A stretch of DNA of 64,000 bases from Physcia stellaris (taxonomy: Eukaryota; Ascomycota; Lecanoromycetes; Caliciales; Physciaceae), in assembly GCA_018902385.1 (NCBI GenBank), contig JABSSW010000009.1:62001-126000 (forward strand), written 5' to 3'. Made by a program: the position numbers and the translations under genes. The stretch's first letter is position 1, and the number at the start of each line of letters is the position of its first letter. This document shows, piece after piece, positions 34,401 to 44,821 of the stretch. The notes under the pieces were generated by a model. The model was not told where the DNA came from and ran no database searches. It worked only from the letters and a program-made list of their open reading frames with translations.

Positions 34401-36926
34401 TCCAGCCAATGCACATGAAAAAGAACGATGAATTCATCGATACATCAAATGAAAAAAATGAAATCAACGAATTTACGACGAAATCAACAGTTCAAACGCG
34501 TGCTAAATTAAGCATTTTCACGAAATTTTCACGCATGATGCAACAATTTCTCCACGTGACAATTTCTAAGCGTAAGCGAGATACTACGGACGAGAAAAAG
34601 CGAAATGAAGCATCGCAACAAGATTGCACGCGTCATGATGACACTTCTGATCGAGAATTTTTGATACGTGCGAAGCACGATGAGTGAACTCTGTTCGCAA
34701 CAACAAAAAATACAAATCGACAATTCGTTGAAAAGTTGATCATATCTGTGTCGAAAACTATCAGAAGACTGTCAATGATTTCATTTGAAATAAATTTTGA
34801 CTCGAGATTATTCAAGTCGAATTGACGACGTTAATAGCTAATGAGATTTGAAACGTCGTTATTTCATCGAAGAACGTCAATATCGTCATCAGTAAATGAG
34901 TATTCAAGATCAAAATGCATGTGGATGATACGTTGAACAAGTTGAAGATCAAACTCGTTGCAAAAAATTTCTCACAAATATATGAAATAGATTATACAGA
35001 TATTTTTGTTTCAACTGTTAAATTCGATACTTTTCGTTTGTTTCTCGTCATCGTCGCGTTGAAAAATTTCGAATGTCATCAAATGAACGTCAACAATGCT
35101 TTCACGAAATCATTCTTAAAAGAAGTAATTTACATGAAATCGCCACTCGACGTGAATTTATTTTTCGGACAAGCACTTCTGATTCGTCGGAGTCTTTATG
35201 GATTGAAGCAAACAACTAGAGATTGACACGAGCGTTGCGTAAAAAAATTGCACAAATTGAGTTTCGAACAGACTTCGACTGATTCATGTATGCTTCGTCA
35301 TAAAAAACGAGAAATCATACTATTTTTTTACGTGAATGACATTTCTGTTGTCGTCAAATTCAACGAGCAAATCAACTGATTCAAAAATGAGTTTAAGAAG
35401 ATATTCAAAGTCAAAAATCTGAGAGAAATGCAGAAGATTTTTGACATTAAAATCACTCGCGATCGTAAAAGACGAATTATTCGATTGAATCAGACTCATT
35501 ATTTGAGCGAAATATTGGATGAGTTGCATATGAACATCGATAAGCACAAACGTACGAAATTATTCATTTGAACGATTACGATTCATTCAGATCAGCTGAA
35601 TCGGACGACGAGCGAATTGATTCAAAAAATTATCAACACAAAATTGAAAAGCTCATGTATGTTGTCATACACACTCGTTCAAATATCGTTTTCGCATTAA
35701 AACGATTAAGTCAATATCTCAATGACTTTGCGAAACATCATGACAGAACAATGAAGATTTTGCTTCGTTACATTCGATCGATTATCGATTTAAATTTTGT
35801 ATACGACTTGAGACTGAACAACAGTGAAAGTCTCAGAGTCAAAACTTATTCGAATTCTGACTACGCAGTCGATAAACTGAACAAAAAATCGATTTTCGAA
35901 TACGTTTATATGTTCGCTGAAAAATCAATATCATGAATGAATCGTAAGCAGAAATCGGTCGCTATCTCAATCACTGAAGCCGAGTACATGGCTTTATCGA
36001 CATGCGTTAAAGAAAAATTATGAATAACACAGCTTTTTCGGGATTTGAATCTCATCAAATATCTCGAAATCGAATTAAATCAGATAGCAATCATCCAGAA
36101 CGATAAGCATGAAATCTGTTCATCAATGCAATTCTTGAAAAATAATCAAATCGCTAATTTGTTGATCAAAGACGCACATATTCATGAACGATCAAAACAC
36201 ATTGATGTGATTTATCACAACATCAGAAATTTGCATCAAAAAAATTTGATTCAATTGAATTACGTTTCAAGTGCAGACATGATAATCGATGATTTGACTA
36301 AATCGTTGTCAAGAAATAAGTTCAAAAAGTTCGTGAAGCAGTTGAAATTGAAAAAATCGAAAATCAATTAGATTTTTCTCAATTGTCAAAACTGTTTTTT
36401 TCATACTAAGATGCTGATGATTGAATCGTACACATTTGACGAGTTATGATCGAAAACAGAAACTCGTTGATCGTGCTCAGATTCGAATTGCATGATGATT
36501 CAAAATGATTTTCTTTGAAGTCGTTCGAGTCTAATTTTTTGACTAGAAAAAATCAGTGTTTTTCTCATCAATGATCAAGAAAGTTCGAACTTAGTGAAAG
36601 TTACGTCATTTCTTTCATTCTGAAGCGATGATGGCTCGATTGTACGAATCTGACAAGTTATGATTGAAAACATGAGCTCGTTGATCGTGCTCAGACTGAA
36701 GTTGAATAATGATTCAGAATGATTTTCTTCGAGATCATTCGAACTCGATTTTCTGATCTGAGAAATTCAATGTTTCTTTCATCAATGATTAAGAAAACTC
36801 GAGCTTAGTGAAAGCTACGTCGATGCAAAAATCAGCAATCAATAAAAACCACATCAGTGTAAGAATCAGAGTTCAGTGAAAGTCGCATTTAAATGTGCAA
36901 TGAACATGATTGTCATCGAGTGAAAA

Positions 36927-37123
36927 TGTTGAAAAGTACGATGACAAAAGACTGAAAGATAGACACGAATGTGATCAAAGACTTCTGATTGATCGATTAA
37001 GCGAGACGTGTCAAGATCGATCACTACTAGAGACATCTGCGCAATCAAATTGTACTTACTTCTGTACGTAACTTCGGTAGTATTGCATGTAATGCAATGG
37101 CAGTCACTCACATTCGTTCAATA
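36927..37123 (+). repeat. Inner element 3' LTR
   Basis: 197 bp, the partner of 31268-31464 and the same length. Confidence 0.88.
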
Positions 37124-37128
37124 AAATC
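37124..37128. repeat. Target-site duplication of inner Copia element, right
   Basis: AAATC, matching 31263-31267. Confidence 0.85.
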
Positions 37129-38855
37129 AATGAATTGATCATTTGCATTGTTGTAAAAAAAACGAACAATAATTTGATTATTTTTTCTTTTCAACAATGA
37201 AGCGAGCTTTGTTTGCAACTACAACATGTTCAGTGTGAAACATGAAAAAATGTATGAAATTTCGATTTTTGCACACGTGAATGTTGACGTTCGAATTTGT
37301 GTATCACAACATATCGTTGACTGAATGACTAATGAACAAAGTTTGTTTTCATGATTCAATCAACGACGTTGATTGTTATTGAAAATTTTGAATTTTTTCA
37401 GAATTTTGTCGTATGAATAATCAAACATGTTTTTGTCAATTCATTTTTTGAAAACGCTTTTTGAATGATTATAATAGCATTTTTCAAAATCATGTTTGAT
37501 GAGATCGTTGTTTATGCATTTCTGATTGATGCAAAAAAATCGATGTATTCAAATCTTGATGTGTTGAAACGAATACGTTTAAATTTTTCGAAACGATCAA
37601 CGATCAATGCAATTGAGTTTGATTTTGTTATCGTATCGATGATGACTTTAACGAAATTCAAAAGAAAAATTCTCGTTTCGATGAGATTTGTGTTTTCGAA
37701 AATTCATTCGTCACGTTGACGAATCACGAAATAATTGAAATGAATTAATTTGTGCATTTTGAACAACAAGATATTTTGACAAAATACGTTGACGATGAGT
37801 TTCGAATCAACGTTTTCGATGATCAATTGATTGTGTAATGATTCAACGACTTTGATGTAAAACTCGACGCTCGCTAAGATAACAAATCGATCAATGAGAT
37901 CGAAAATGATATCGACGAGAAAAACGAAAGTATTCTTTTTGAAGCGTTTTGCTATCTTTGTTCAATAGATCAATGATGTTGAATTCGTTATGACAGTGAT
38001 AAAGAAGCGATGATTGGCGTTCATTGCATTGAACAAATAAAAAAAAATTTTATTCAGATTTCGTTCGTGTTTCTCGACGACGATGATGAGATTCGTGAAC
38101 TTGACTTTCGCTTTTGCATCGATGAGATTTCAGTCGATATTTTTGTTGTATAAAAATTCGACGATAAACATTGATTTTATTGATAAATTGATTGTTCATT
38201 CAACATGATTGACTCGAAAATCGTTTTTGACGTCGATTTCTCAATTGAAATACTGTTTTGACTTTGAAATGAAAACGACAAAACTGTGAATGATGTTTGA
38301 CGTAATCATTGTGATGTTTGAGTTTGAAAATTTGAATCGTATAAATGAAAAAAAAAAAAAAATAAAACGTATGTGACTCGTGAAATCGTGTAAAACGTGT
38401 AAATTTCATGTCGTATTTGTTTTTTTTTTCATTTCGTAGCAGATGAGTTCGAAACATCGATTCGAAACAATGACGAATTCATTGAGTCATCGAATCGTGT
38501 ATGTGAAATTTCGTGTTTTTTGAAAACGTTTTCATCGAAATCGAATGATCGATCGTGCGTTCGAATTTGACGTTCGTTTGAACGATGAATGACGTTTTCA
38601 TCGATCGACGTCGATGTTGATTTTTGAATTTTTGAAAAATTAAATGACGATCGTTAAAGTAAACAATATGCATTTTATTGACGACATTAAATGACGATAA
38701 ACTCGTTGTGAATTCAACTTAATGTTTTCGAGTTTGATCGTCGTTTAGTCAATCAGAAATTTTTCGATCGACGCATTTAAATCAACGTTTCAACGTTGTA
38801 AAATAATATGAATCGATTCGAATGATATTTGACAAACATTGTCGAATTCATAATT

Positions 38856-39009
38856 TGTTACAGATATGTAAAGTGCAACGTGTTTATTATTCATGATAAT
38901 ACTATCTATCGTACATGTGATGGATGTGAATTATTGTACAGAATTTGCACGCTAGCCTATAACAGAATAACGCCTTGGCATTGCCTTTGGTGGTGAGTTT
39001 ACTCCAACA
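38856..39009 (-). repeat. Outer element LTR (5' LTR for the minus-strand element)
   Basis: 154 bp, partner of 27901-28054. Its last 60 bp keep more C and G than the other copy. Confidence 0.9.
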
Positions 39010-39014
39010 GCGTC
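39010..39014. repeat. Target-site duplication of outer Copia element, right
   Basis: GCGTC, matching 27896-27900. Confidence 0.85.
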
Positions 39015-39598
39015 GACATCTATTGCTATTTATCCTGCTGCTGATGATTGGTCTGGGGATCTTTGTAAAAAGTTCACGCCCCTCGCTGACAAAGGTTCTG
39101 TGTTTGTGGACTAATTAGAGGCAATGGAGAAGTCTTGGGTGTTGGCCGAGATCTTAAGTACATATGCTTGTATGCGGTTGCTATCCGTGAATCGAAGGAT
39201 TATCTGGGTCCATTGCTAATCTAGGCAACGATCTGCTGTAAAGCTCGACTCACAGTCACCCCTTCGAGCTGTTCTGTTAATTTTGGCCGCTGCTTCAGAG
39301 ATTACACCACAGAGCCGAAGCTTAGAGCTACTGTGGCGTCAGTGGGCGATCACTCTCCATGTATCCATCGTTCAGTTTCATCGAGTCGCTTTCGATAGAT
39401 GCCTGATGTTGGGCCCCCGCGCAGGTCGTACCTGCCGTGATTGGGATCGAAATCTATCATACGCAGGGTTTCATCTGACTTTCTGAACGTCGGCTGTTGG
39501 ATTCCCTTACAATTCTGATGACTTATTCACGATTATCCTCTCACGAAGATCAAGCATAACAATATCAAAGCAGAAAACCAAGACAACCTATCTAGATC
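39015..39598. other. Intergenic, normal composition resumes
   Basis: Base composition returns to normal at the LTR edge. No gene; upstream sequence of family gene 5. Confidence 0.5.
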
Positions 39599-40304
39599 AT
39601 GGCCTCGGTAGGTTTCACGAGCACAGTGTGATAGTTTTCATCGCTCATTATACTGACGTCCTCTACCACAGACACTCTACAGCAACTTGAAAGCGCTCCA
39701 GCGACTCACTCCAATCCGCGAATCCATGTCCGCCATTTCAGCATCCCCAAACTTCCTGGAAAGCCAAGCCATGAGACTGAACATTCTCATCACACTGTAC
39801 CTCGACCTCATCACCGGTCTACCAGCTCACGAACAATTCCCGCGCTACGACCCGATGGAGCTGGGCGTCTTGGTCAAAATCAGCAGAAGCCTAGGAACCC
39901 CTTACGGCAGCTACTTCCCAGCGTTTCAGTACGAAAAGCTGGCGGGTCTGGATAGCATCATGGAAAGGAAGGTGCAACAATGGTGCTTCTTGCTGGAAGC
40001 TCGTCAAGATCCTCCGACTCTGGAATACGTGATGGGGTTGAGGGTGGATGTGGATGAAAGTTTTGTGAAGACTGTGGGGCAGATCAATAGGTTTATTGTT
40101 ACGGCTCTGAATCAGGAGCAGGAGGTTGCTGGCGAGCTTCGAAAGGTATTTGAGCTGTTGTTCGTTGTGGCTGGGTTACTGACGCTGGTATAGGAGATGC
40201 TGGCGCATAGAGATGTTGATGACAGCTTTTGCATCCAGCTGGGTGGAGAGTATGACGTTATGAATACTGCATGGGACGCACCCAAAGAGGCGAAGAAATT
40301 CTAG
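39599..40304 (+). CDS. Cluster family gene 5 (type B, 9-nt first exon)
   Basis: Three exons: 39599-39607, 39672-40145 and 40194-40304, 197 residues. Exon 1 codes only for Met-Ala-Ser; exon 2 opens 'TLYSNLKALQRLTPIRESMS'. The type B core is clear: 'ELGVLVKISRSLGTPYGSYF' and 'AGLDSIMERKVQQWCFLLEA' align with gene 4 ('ELEQLIELSSSLAAGHDSMG', 'KGLDQFLADQIRARCLIYDE'). A helix 'SFVKTVGQINRFIVTALNQE' ends the module, followed by a phase-0 intron and a tail ending PKEAKKF. The ATG is chosen because the mini-exon splices in frame and gene 6 has the same design. No signal peptide or membrane helix. Function unknown. Confidence 0.75.
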
Positions 40305-41075
40305 AGCATGCGGTTGGCGGCGCCCCGCAGTATAGGAACAGGACCTGAGATGCTTTGACGCCTAGGATTAAGTAGCTATCCCTTAGCCTCTCGGTAGATT
40401 GCGTCTCTTTGGTTAGTAAATGAGAGATTGTTAGGAGATGGTAAACGTTCACCGTTCTAATGTGCCTTACTGAAGATTAAGACCAGTGCACTTTGGTGTG
40501 CCAGTAATATCCCATGGATCCATGGTGGCATGGTCTGGTGTGGTGCGACTCTAACTTGAATCCATGGCAACAGGACGTAAGTTCATCCTCGGTAAAAAGC
40601 ATGATCAACAGCCATTCTTACCCTTCTGATGGAGAAGTTTTCTATCTCTGACTTTAGCCACGACTTAAATCCAAACGGGTTGTATGATCCCACAACAACG
40701 ACAATCCTTTTTTGGATTCATCGATGAAATACAAAACTGGAAAATTCATGAGTACTTGACTTTTCATGTCGATTTCAAACTGTGATTGCCAGGGTAGCAG
40801 AGTCACTGGTGATTCCCTCCAACGTGATCCAGTCGCATAAGCAATACAGGGTCGCAGCTATAGCCGTGGGTCATCATCACTGTGAAACGTGCACCATCAC
40901 TGACGTAGTACGTGTGACACTACCTTGAGTGTCATCGCTTGGGTATATAAACCCCAGCAGCCCCTCAATCTTAGAAGCTCTCCCATGATCTTTACGAACA
41001 CACACACTGAAGAACTCATACGAATCCCTGAACGTTCCCGACTTCTAAGCACATTCAATCAAGCAGTACAGCAAG
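40305..41075. other. Intergenic and promoter of family gene 6
   Basis: No gene is seen. It contains a perfect 14-bp palindrome CCATGGATCCATGG at 40,512-40,525 and a TATA box at 40,944-40,950. Confidence 0.5.
40944..40950 (+). promoter_or_regulatory. TATA box of family gene 6
   Basis: TATATAA lies 132 bp before the ATG at 41,076, the same spacing as in genes 1 and 4. Confidence 0.55.
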
Positions 41076-41716
41076 ATGAGCGTAGTGAGTTCTCATTGGT
41101 TGCTCCCACTGGCTTTCTCTTCTGTTGGGTGTTAATGTGATGAGGTTAACCTTGACTATCAGAATCAATCCGACCCTCTTTTCGATCCCCTCGAGAGCCT
41201 GGAGAAGCTCGCCAAAACCCGAAAGTTCATGTGCAGCCTCAAGAACGATGAACTGGAATTCCTCAACCGCAACGAACCTACTGAGCTATGTCTGGAAGCA
41301 CTCTTCACTGTGGTGAAAGCACAAGCCTCACTCCTCTACAGCCGCGTGACCACCAATGAGAAAATAATCACCGAAGAGATTCTCCTTCAGATTGTTAATG
41401 TTGGCAGAGACTTGAATACAATTCTTCCATATGATAGATACCATAGTTACACCCCGGCTGTTAAGACGCTGGACAAGGTTCTGTTTCACTTGTTCTCCAC
41501 ATCGACGATCAAACTCACCAACGATGAAGCGATTGGGATGCAACACTGGTCGGCTTGGAGGGCTAGTCTACCACGCGATTGTGAAAAGGCTACCGGTCAG
41601 TTGGACAAGCTTATCATAGCTGAATTGAAGACATTAAGGGCCAAGCCCGAGTCCTCCTACGACGTAAGCGACCACGGCCATCGTCCACTCAAACTCGGCT
41701 AACCTTTCTATAGTGA
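41076..41716 (+). CDS. Cluster family gene 6 (type B, 9-nt first exon)
   Basis: Three exons: 41076-41084, 41163-41663 and 41714-41716, 170 residues. Exon 1 codes for Met-Ser-Val only, as in gene 5. Exon 2 reads 'DPLFDPLESLEKLAKTRKFM', matching gene 3 'TEFEEHLTKLEYLAKTREHL'. Later 'ILLQIVNVGRDLNTILPYDR' and 'AVKTLDKVLFHLFSTSTIKL' follow the type B core, and 'LDKLIIAELKTLRAK' is like gene 3's last helix. The final intron (GTAAGC donor, GCTAAC branch) puts a TGA straight after the splice, so the charged tail of other members is absent; a slightly later acceptor would add two residues. Function unknown. Confidence 0.72.
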
Positions 41717-42896
41717 TGATGAGAGTGCTTGACATACCTCCAGGCGACGACACCGGCGGGTGACTGTCACGATCAAAGTATGTTATGGAGATCTGTCGGA
41801 GGCCAAAGCTGCTGTTGTCACCATTAAAAGTCTTATTGTTGAATGCGGCAGAAGAGTCAGTATTTGAGGCCACATAGAATGCATTTTTCTAATGAATAAA
41901 TTAAAAACTGAGGGTTATTACCTGCTTTACATACTATACCTACTCCCTGCCTGCTACTGCCCAACTTTTAGGTGACTTAGGGCTTCTCTTCGCTTGCCAG
42001 ATCACATGATCGACTAGCAACCAGTGACATTCATGAAGCCCAAATCTCTTTGCTTCTGGATCGGCATGTTTGTAACCAAACACGCTCCATCACAAGCGAT
42101 CGAGTAAAGCTAATCAAGATTGATGGCGATTGTCTTGTTGGGGACGCCGATTATCCTGGTCCTTGTCTCTTTCTAAATACGGAAACAATCAGCTACGACC
42201 TCAGCGAGAGAAATAATCATGGAGATTATACTTACCGAACATTTCGGACGCCGCTGTATGAACTCAAGAGTGCACCCTCGTCATGACCTATTGCGCTGAC
42301 TTGTAGCGTCGAATTGAAAGGGTGGATTCACACTTACACATAAGGTAGGTAGCAAAAAGAACGTTGAGGGTATGATCGTGAAGAATGAGCAGACTGCGGG
42401 AAGACTTTGGAGTCGGACACCATTTCTCGGGCTCCTGAGGGAGAAAGTGAAAGGGTAAGAAGAGGGGAAGACAAAGGCGTCCCAACGAACCTGGACAAGT
42501 AAGTAAAAGGACAGATGTACTCTACCAGCGGAGTGACTAGCACTGGGTTCTAAGCAGAGAGCCCCAGTCCGGTGGTATCTCCCGCCGCAAGAACTAGCCA
42601 CGAAATGTGTTAAGCTGAAGAAGTACCCGATAAGGTGATCTTCTCATTCGCGAATCAACCGAAAACCTATTTGCATCGAAGACCACCTAGTTCTCAAGAA
42701 GATGTCTACAAGATATGGAGAACGACATTACATGGCTCTCCCAGTCCATCAGCCCATAAGTGCCGTCGGCACAACTTCCAAGCATACTCGCTATCCCTCA
42801 AGGTACTCAACTCACTCCCCGTCCTTGAACCCCACAAACTGACGAAACTAACTCAGTATCCCACCCGAAGACCAACCGAGCTTGCTATCACCCGTA
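41717..42896. other. Intergenic, no gene supported
   Basis: About 1.2 kb. A possible leader exon for family gene 7 (ATG at about 42,731, donor GTACTC, ACTAAC branch, CAG acceptor near 42,855) can be drawn, but it leads into the wrong frame for the helical module. Confidence 0.4.
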
Positions 42897-43790
42897 ATGC
42901 CCACCTCCGCACCCCCTCGTCAGCGCTCCCCTTCCTTCCCCACCCACGACCAAATCCTAACATCAATCCCCACCGCCACCCCCGGTTCGCCGAAATCACC
43001 TACACCAACCCCATCGACCGCCTCCTCGACGCCATCACCAATTTCGAGCTCAGCATCGAGATCCGCGACCGCTTGACACATGCCGAACTGACTACTTTCG
43101 ACAAGCTTTTCGTGGCCAAAGCGAAAGAGCTGGGGGCGTCCGGTGTTGAGGGGTCGTATAGCCAGCAGCTGCAGGCGTTGAAGCGGTTGACCAAGGCCAG
43201 AGCGCATTTGAGGGGAGATTGTCCGGGCGTGGTGGAGGATTTGGATGCGATTGTTGGAAGGCTGCTAGGTATGCTAGGGGGAGAGGAGGGTGATGTCGTG
43301 AGTTTTTGGGTCCTTTTTCCACTCTTGTGGCGGTTAGCTTACAGTATTGCAGCAAGCTTCGAATGGAAGTCTGAAGCGAGGGCCACAACAAATTGTTTCA
43401 CACCCTCGTCCTTCTGTGGCAGCTAGTATCACCAGCAGTACCAGTACCCGGACATCCTCCGACAAGATCCAGCTATCCAGCATTTCCACGGATTTGAACC
43501 ATCTCCGCCGGTCCGCTGGCCATAAGCTCTACCTGCGATTGAACGATAAAGAGGGTTATCTGGAGATTAAAGGCATCAACTCGAAACTTACTGCTGAGAT
43601 TGGCGATAAGAAGATTGCTTGTGCCGAGATCAAGTCCTTGGGTGACATCTCGGACAGGGAGATCAGCATAGGGATAAGAGACGGCGGTGAGGTCGTGCTT
43701 GAGCTGCGGGATGAGAAAGATGCGGAGGCTTTGATTCAGTGGCTTGAGGCGATTAGTGGCGTTACTGCCTATACGGCTCGCTGCTACTAA
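42897..43790 (+). CDS. Cluster family gene 7 (type A: helical module + PH-like domain), N-terminus unresolved
   Basis: Two supported exons end at 43,297 and run 43,353-43,790, with a 55-bp phase-0 intron. The helical module reads 'NPIDRLLDAITNFELSIEIR', 'DKLFVAKAKELGASGVEGSY' and 'RAHLRGDCPGVVEDLDAIVG'. Exon 2 has a Ser-rich linker then a PH-like domain ('GHKLYLRLNDKEGYLEIKG' to 'DEKDAEALIQWLEAISG'). The ATG at 42,897 opens a plausible Ser/Pro-rich N-terminus ('MPTSAPPRQRSPSFPTHDQ') but in another frame; the module's own frame has no ATG back to about 42,635. The 5' end is an unseen exon, a sequence error or a frameshift. The start given is provisional. Confidence 0.55.
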
Positions 43791-44242
43791 GGGTGTTCAG
43801 ACATGGATCCAGGTAAAGAGAAGAGTTTGCCGGGACCGAAAATAAGCTCCACTAAGGACGTGAGCGGCCTACCTGCGTACGCAGCAGTCTGATTAGATAT
43901 CTCAGGGATCGAACGAACTACGTACTTTTCTGTTCGACGTCTCTGCTAGAGAGTAATGTGTTTGACGTCTCTGCTAGAAACTTTGATCTAGGTCTCTTTG
44001 CAGTATCTTTTCGCTTTGATGATAAACATATTGCACTGACCGCCTTGGGTGGCATGACGGATCACTTGCGCTTGAGGAGAGGTTCAAGAAAACCACGAGA
44101 TCTAACTGTGGACTACCCGCCGTAAACGTTTACCTATAACCATTCTTCAAATTGATAAGTGGGTAGCTTTTGCTTCTGTCATCCAAGTCTCCGATGTCTT
44201 GAGCGTGATAGATCGTCTACGATCCAGCCCAAAAGGGGCTAC
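43791..44242. other. Intergenic between convergent family genes 7 and 8
   Basis: A 15-bp direct repeat GACGTCTCTGCTAGA occurs at 43,936-43,950 and 43,964-43,978. Otherwise nothing is seen. Confidence 0.5.
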
Positions 44243-44821
44243 CTATAAAAAAAGCCGTATCCCAGTTTTGAATCCGGCTTGAGGTGACTCTTTACTAAGT
44301 ATTACCTATACCAAGTGAGAAATAGCACATTGTAGAAACAAGCGAAGCACATCACTTACTTCCAGCTGTCCCTCCGTCTCGTTGCTGAGCTTCCTCACAA
44401 GGTATGGAAGGCACTCGCCCCAGAGTCTCTCGTCCACGTTCCAGCTTGGTAGCCGCTCAAGTTCCTTTTTCGAATCCACCAGCAGTAGGAGCCTGTCAAA
44501 AAGCTGGCTTTTCTCTTTGGAGGAGGATGTTTTAACTCCACGGATGCAATCTTGGAGGATCTCGTCTAGGATGGATCTTGCAGATTGATCTATAGGCTCC
44601 GAGTTTACGCGTAGCTCTACAAGTTGATGCAGTTGTTTGACTTGGAGCGGGAAGGCATCGTCGTGCTTGGGAACGCATAGCTTTAGACAAATGAACTTCA
44701 ATTTAATAAATCTGTCGTAACCTTGGGTACCAGATAGGGCGTCCCAGTTTTCAACTAGCTTTCCAACTTCTGTTAGAGTTTTATCGAACAGCTCGGATGT
44801 GGTTGCTATGTTGGATGTCAT
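44243..44821 (-). CDS. Cluster family gene 8 (type A-like helical protein)
   Basis: Two exons on the minus strand, 44821-44360 and 44305-44243, with a 54-bp phase-0 intron with a strong GTAAGT donor; 174 residues. The N-terminus 'LTEVGKLVENWDALSGTQGY' parallels gene 1 'LVKEIEKLLSIWSKLKGNDK', and 'LHQLVELRVNSEPIDQSARS' with 'ILDEILQDC' follows the same helical plan. Unlike genes 1, 2 and 7 there is no PH-like domain after the intron, only a 21-residue tail. It is the only family member on the minus strand here. Without the splice the frame would run 17 codons further and stop. Function unknown. Confidence 0.65.

Larger units (their letters stand above)
31268..37123 (+). mobile_element. Inner Ty1/Copia LTR retrotransposon nested in the outer one, fossil
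   Basis: It is 5,856 bp with 197-bp LTRs and target duplication AAATC, inserted into the outer element in opposite orientation, so it is the younger of the two. Plus-strand remnants in order: gag with a CCHC zinc knuckle (about 32.1-32.5 kb), integrase (about 33.3-34.1 kb), reverse transcriptase (about 34.9-35.5 kb) and RNase H (about 35.6-36.37 kb), the last with the Copia-typical 'ERSKHIDVIYHNIR'. A sequence just inside the left LTR again resembles an initiator-Met tRNA primer site. The coding part is broken many times and hypermutated, though less than the outer element. Not active. Confidence 0.92.
27901..39009 (-). mobile_element. Outer Ty1/Copia LTR retrotransposon, fossil, with nested insertion
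   Basis: The element is bounded by two 154-bp LTRs and a 5-bp target duplication. Without the nested element and its duplication it is about 5.25 kb, normal for Copia. Coding remnants lie on the minus strand: gag region roughly 38.8-37.1 kb, integrase zinc region near 31.0 kb, reverse transcriptase about 29.4-28.5 kb and RNase H about 28.5-28.1 kb. The order integrase-RT-RNase H identifies Copia. Sequence after the 5' LTR resembles a complement of the initiator-Met tRNA anticodon region, a primer site known for Copia. The coding part is broken many times over (dozens of breaks) and heavily transition-mutated; it is dead. LTR divergence is inflated by hypermutation, so it cannot date the insertion. 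Confidence 0.92.

Noticed and set aside
28055-38855. Open frames of 60-160 codons in the hypermutated island read as host genes
   Set aside because: They are remnants of Copia gag, integrase, RT and RNase H in two nested elements, framed by LTRs and target duplications.
27901-39009. Island as a horizontally acquired AT-rich segment or mitochondrial insertion
   Set aside because: LTR pairs, 5-bp duplications and transition-only LTR differences explain the composition without foreign origin.
40512-40525. Perfect 14-bp palindrome CCATGGATCCATGG
   Set aside because: It is isolated and far from a promoter core. A single short palindrome in 64 kb is not enough to call an operator.
43936-43978. 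15-bp direct repeat as a transposon target duplication or att site
   Set aside because: Only 13 bp separate the copies and no element lies between them; a small local duplication is enough.
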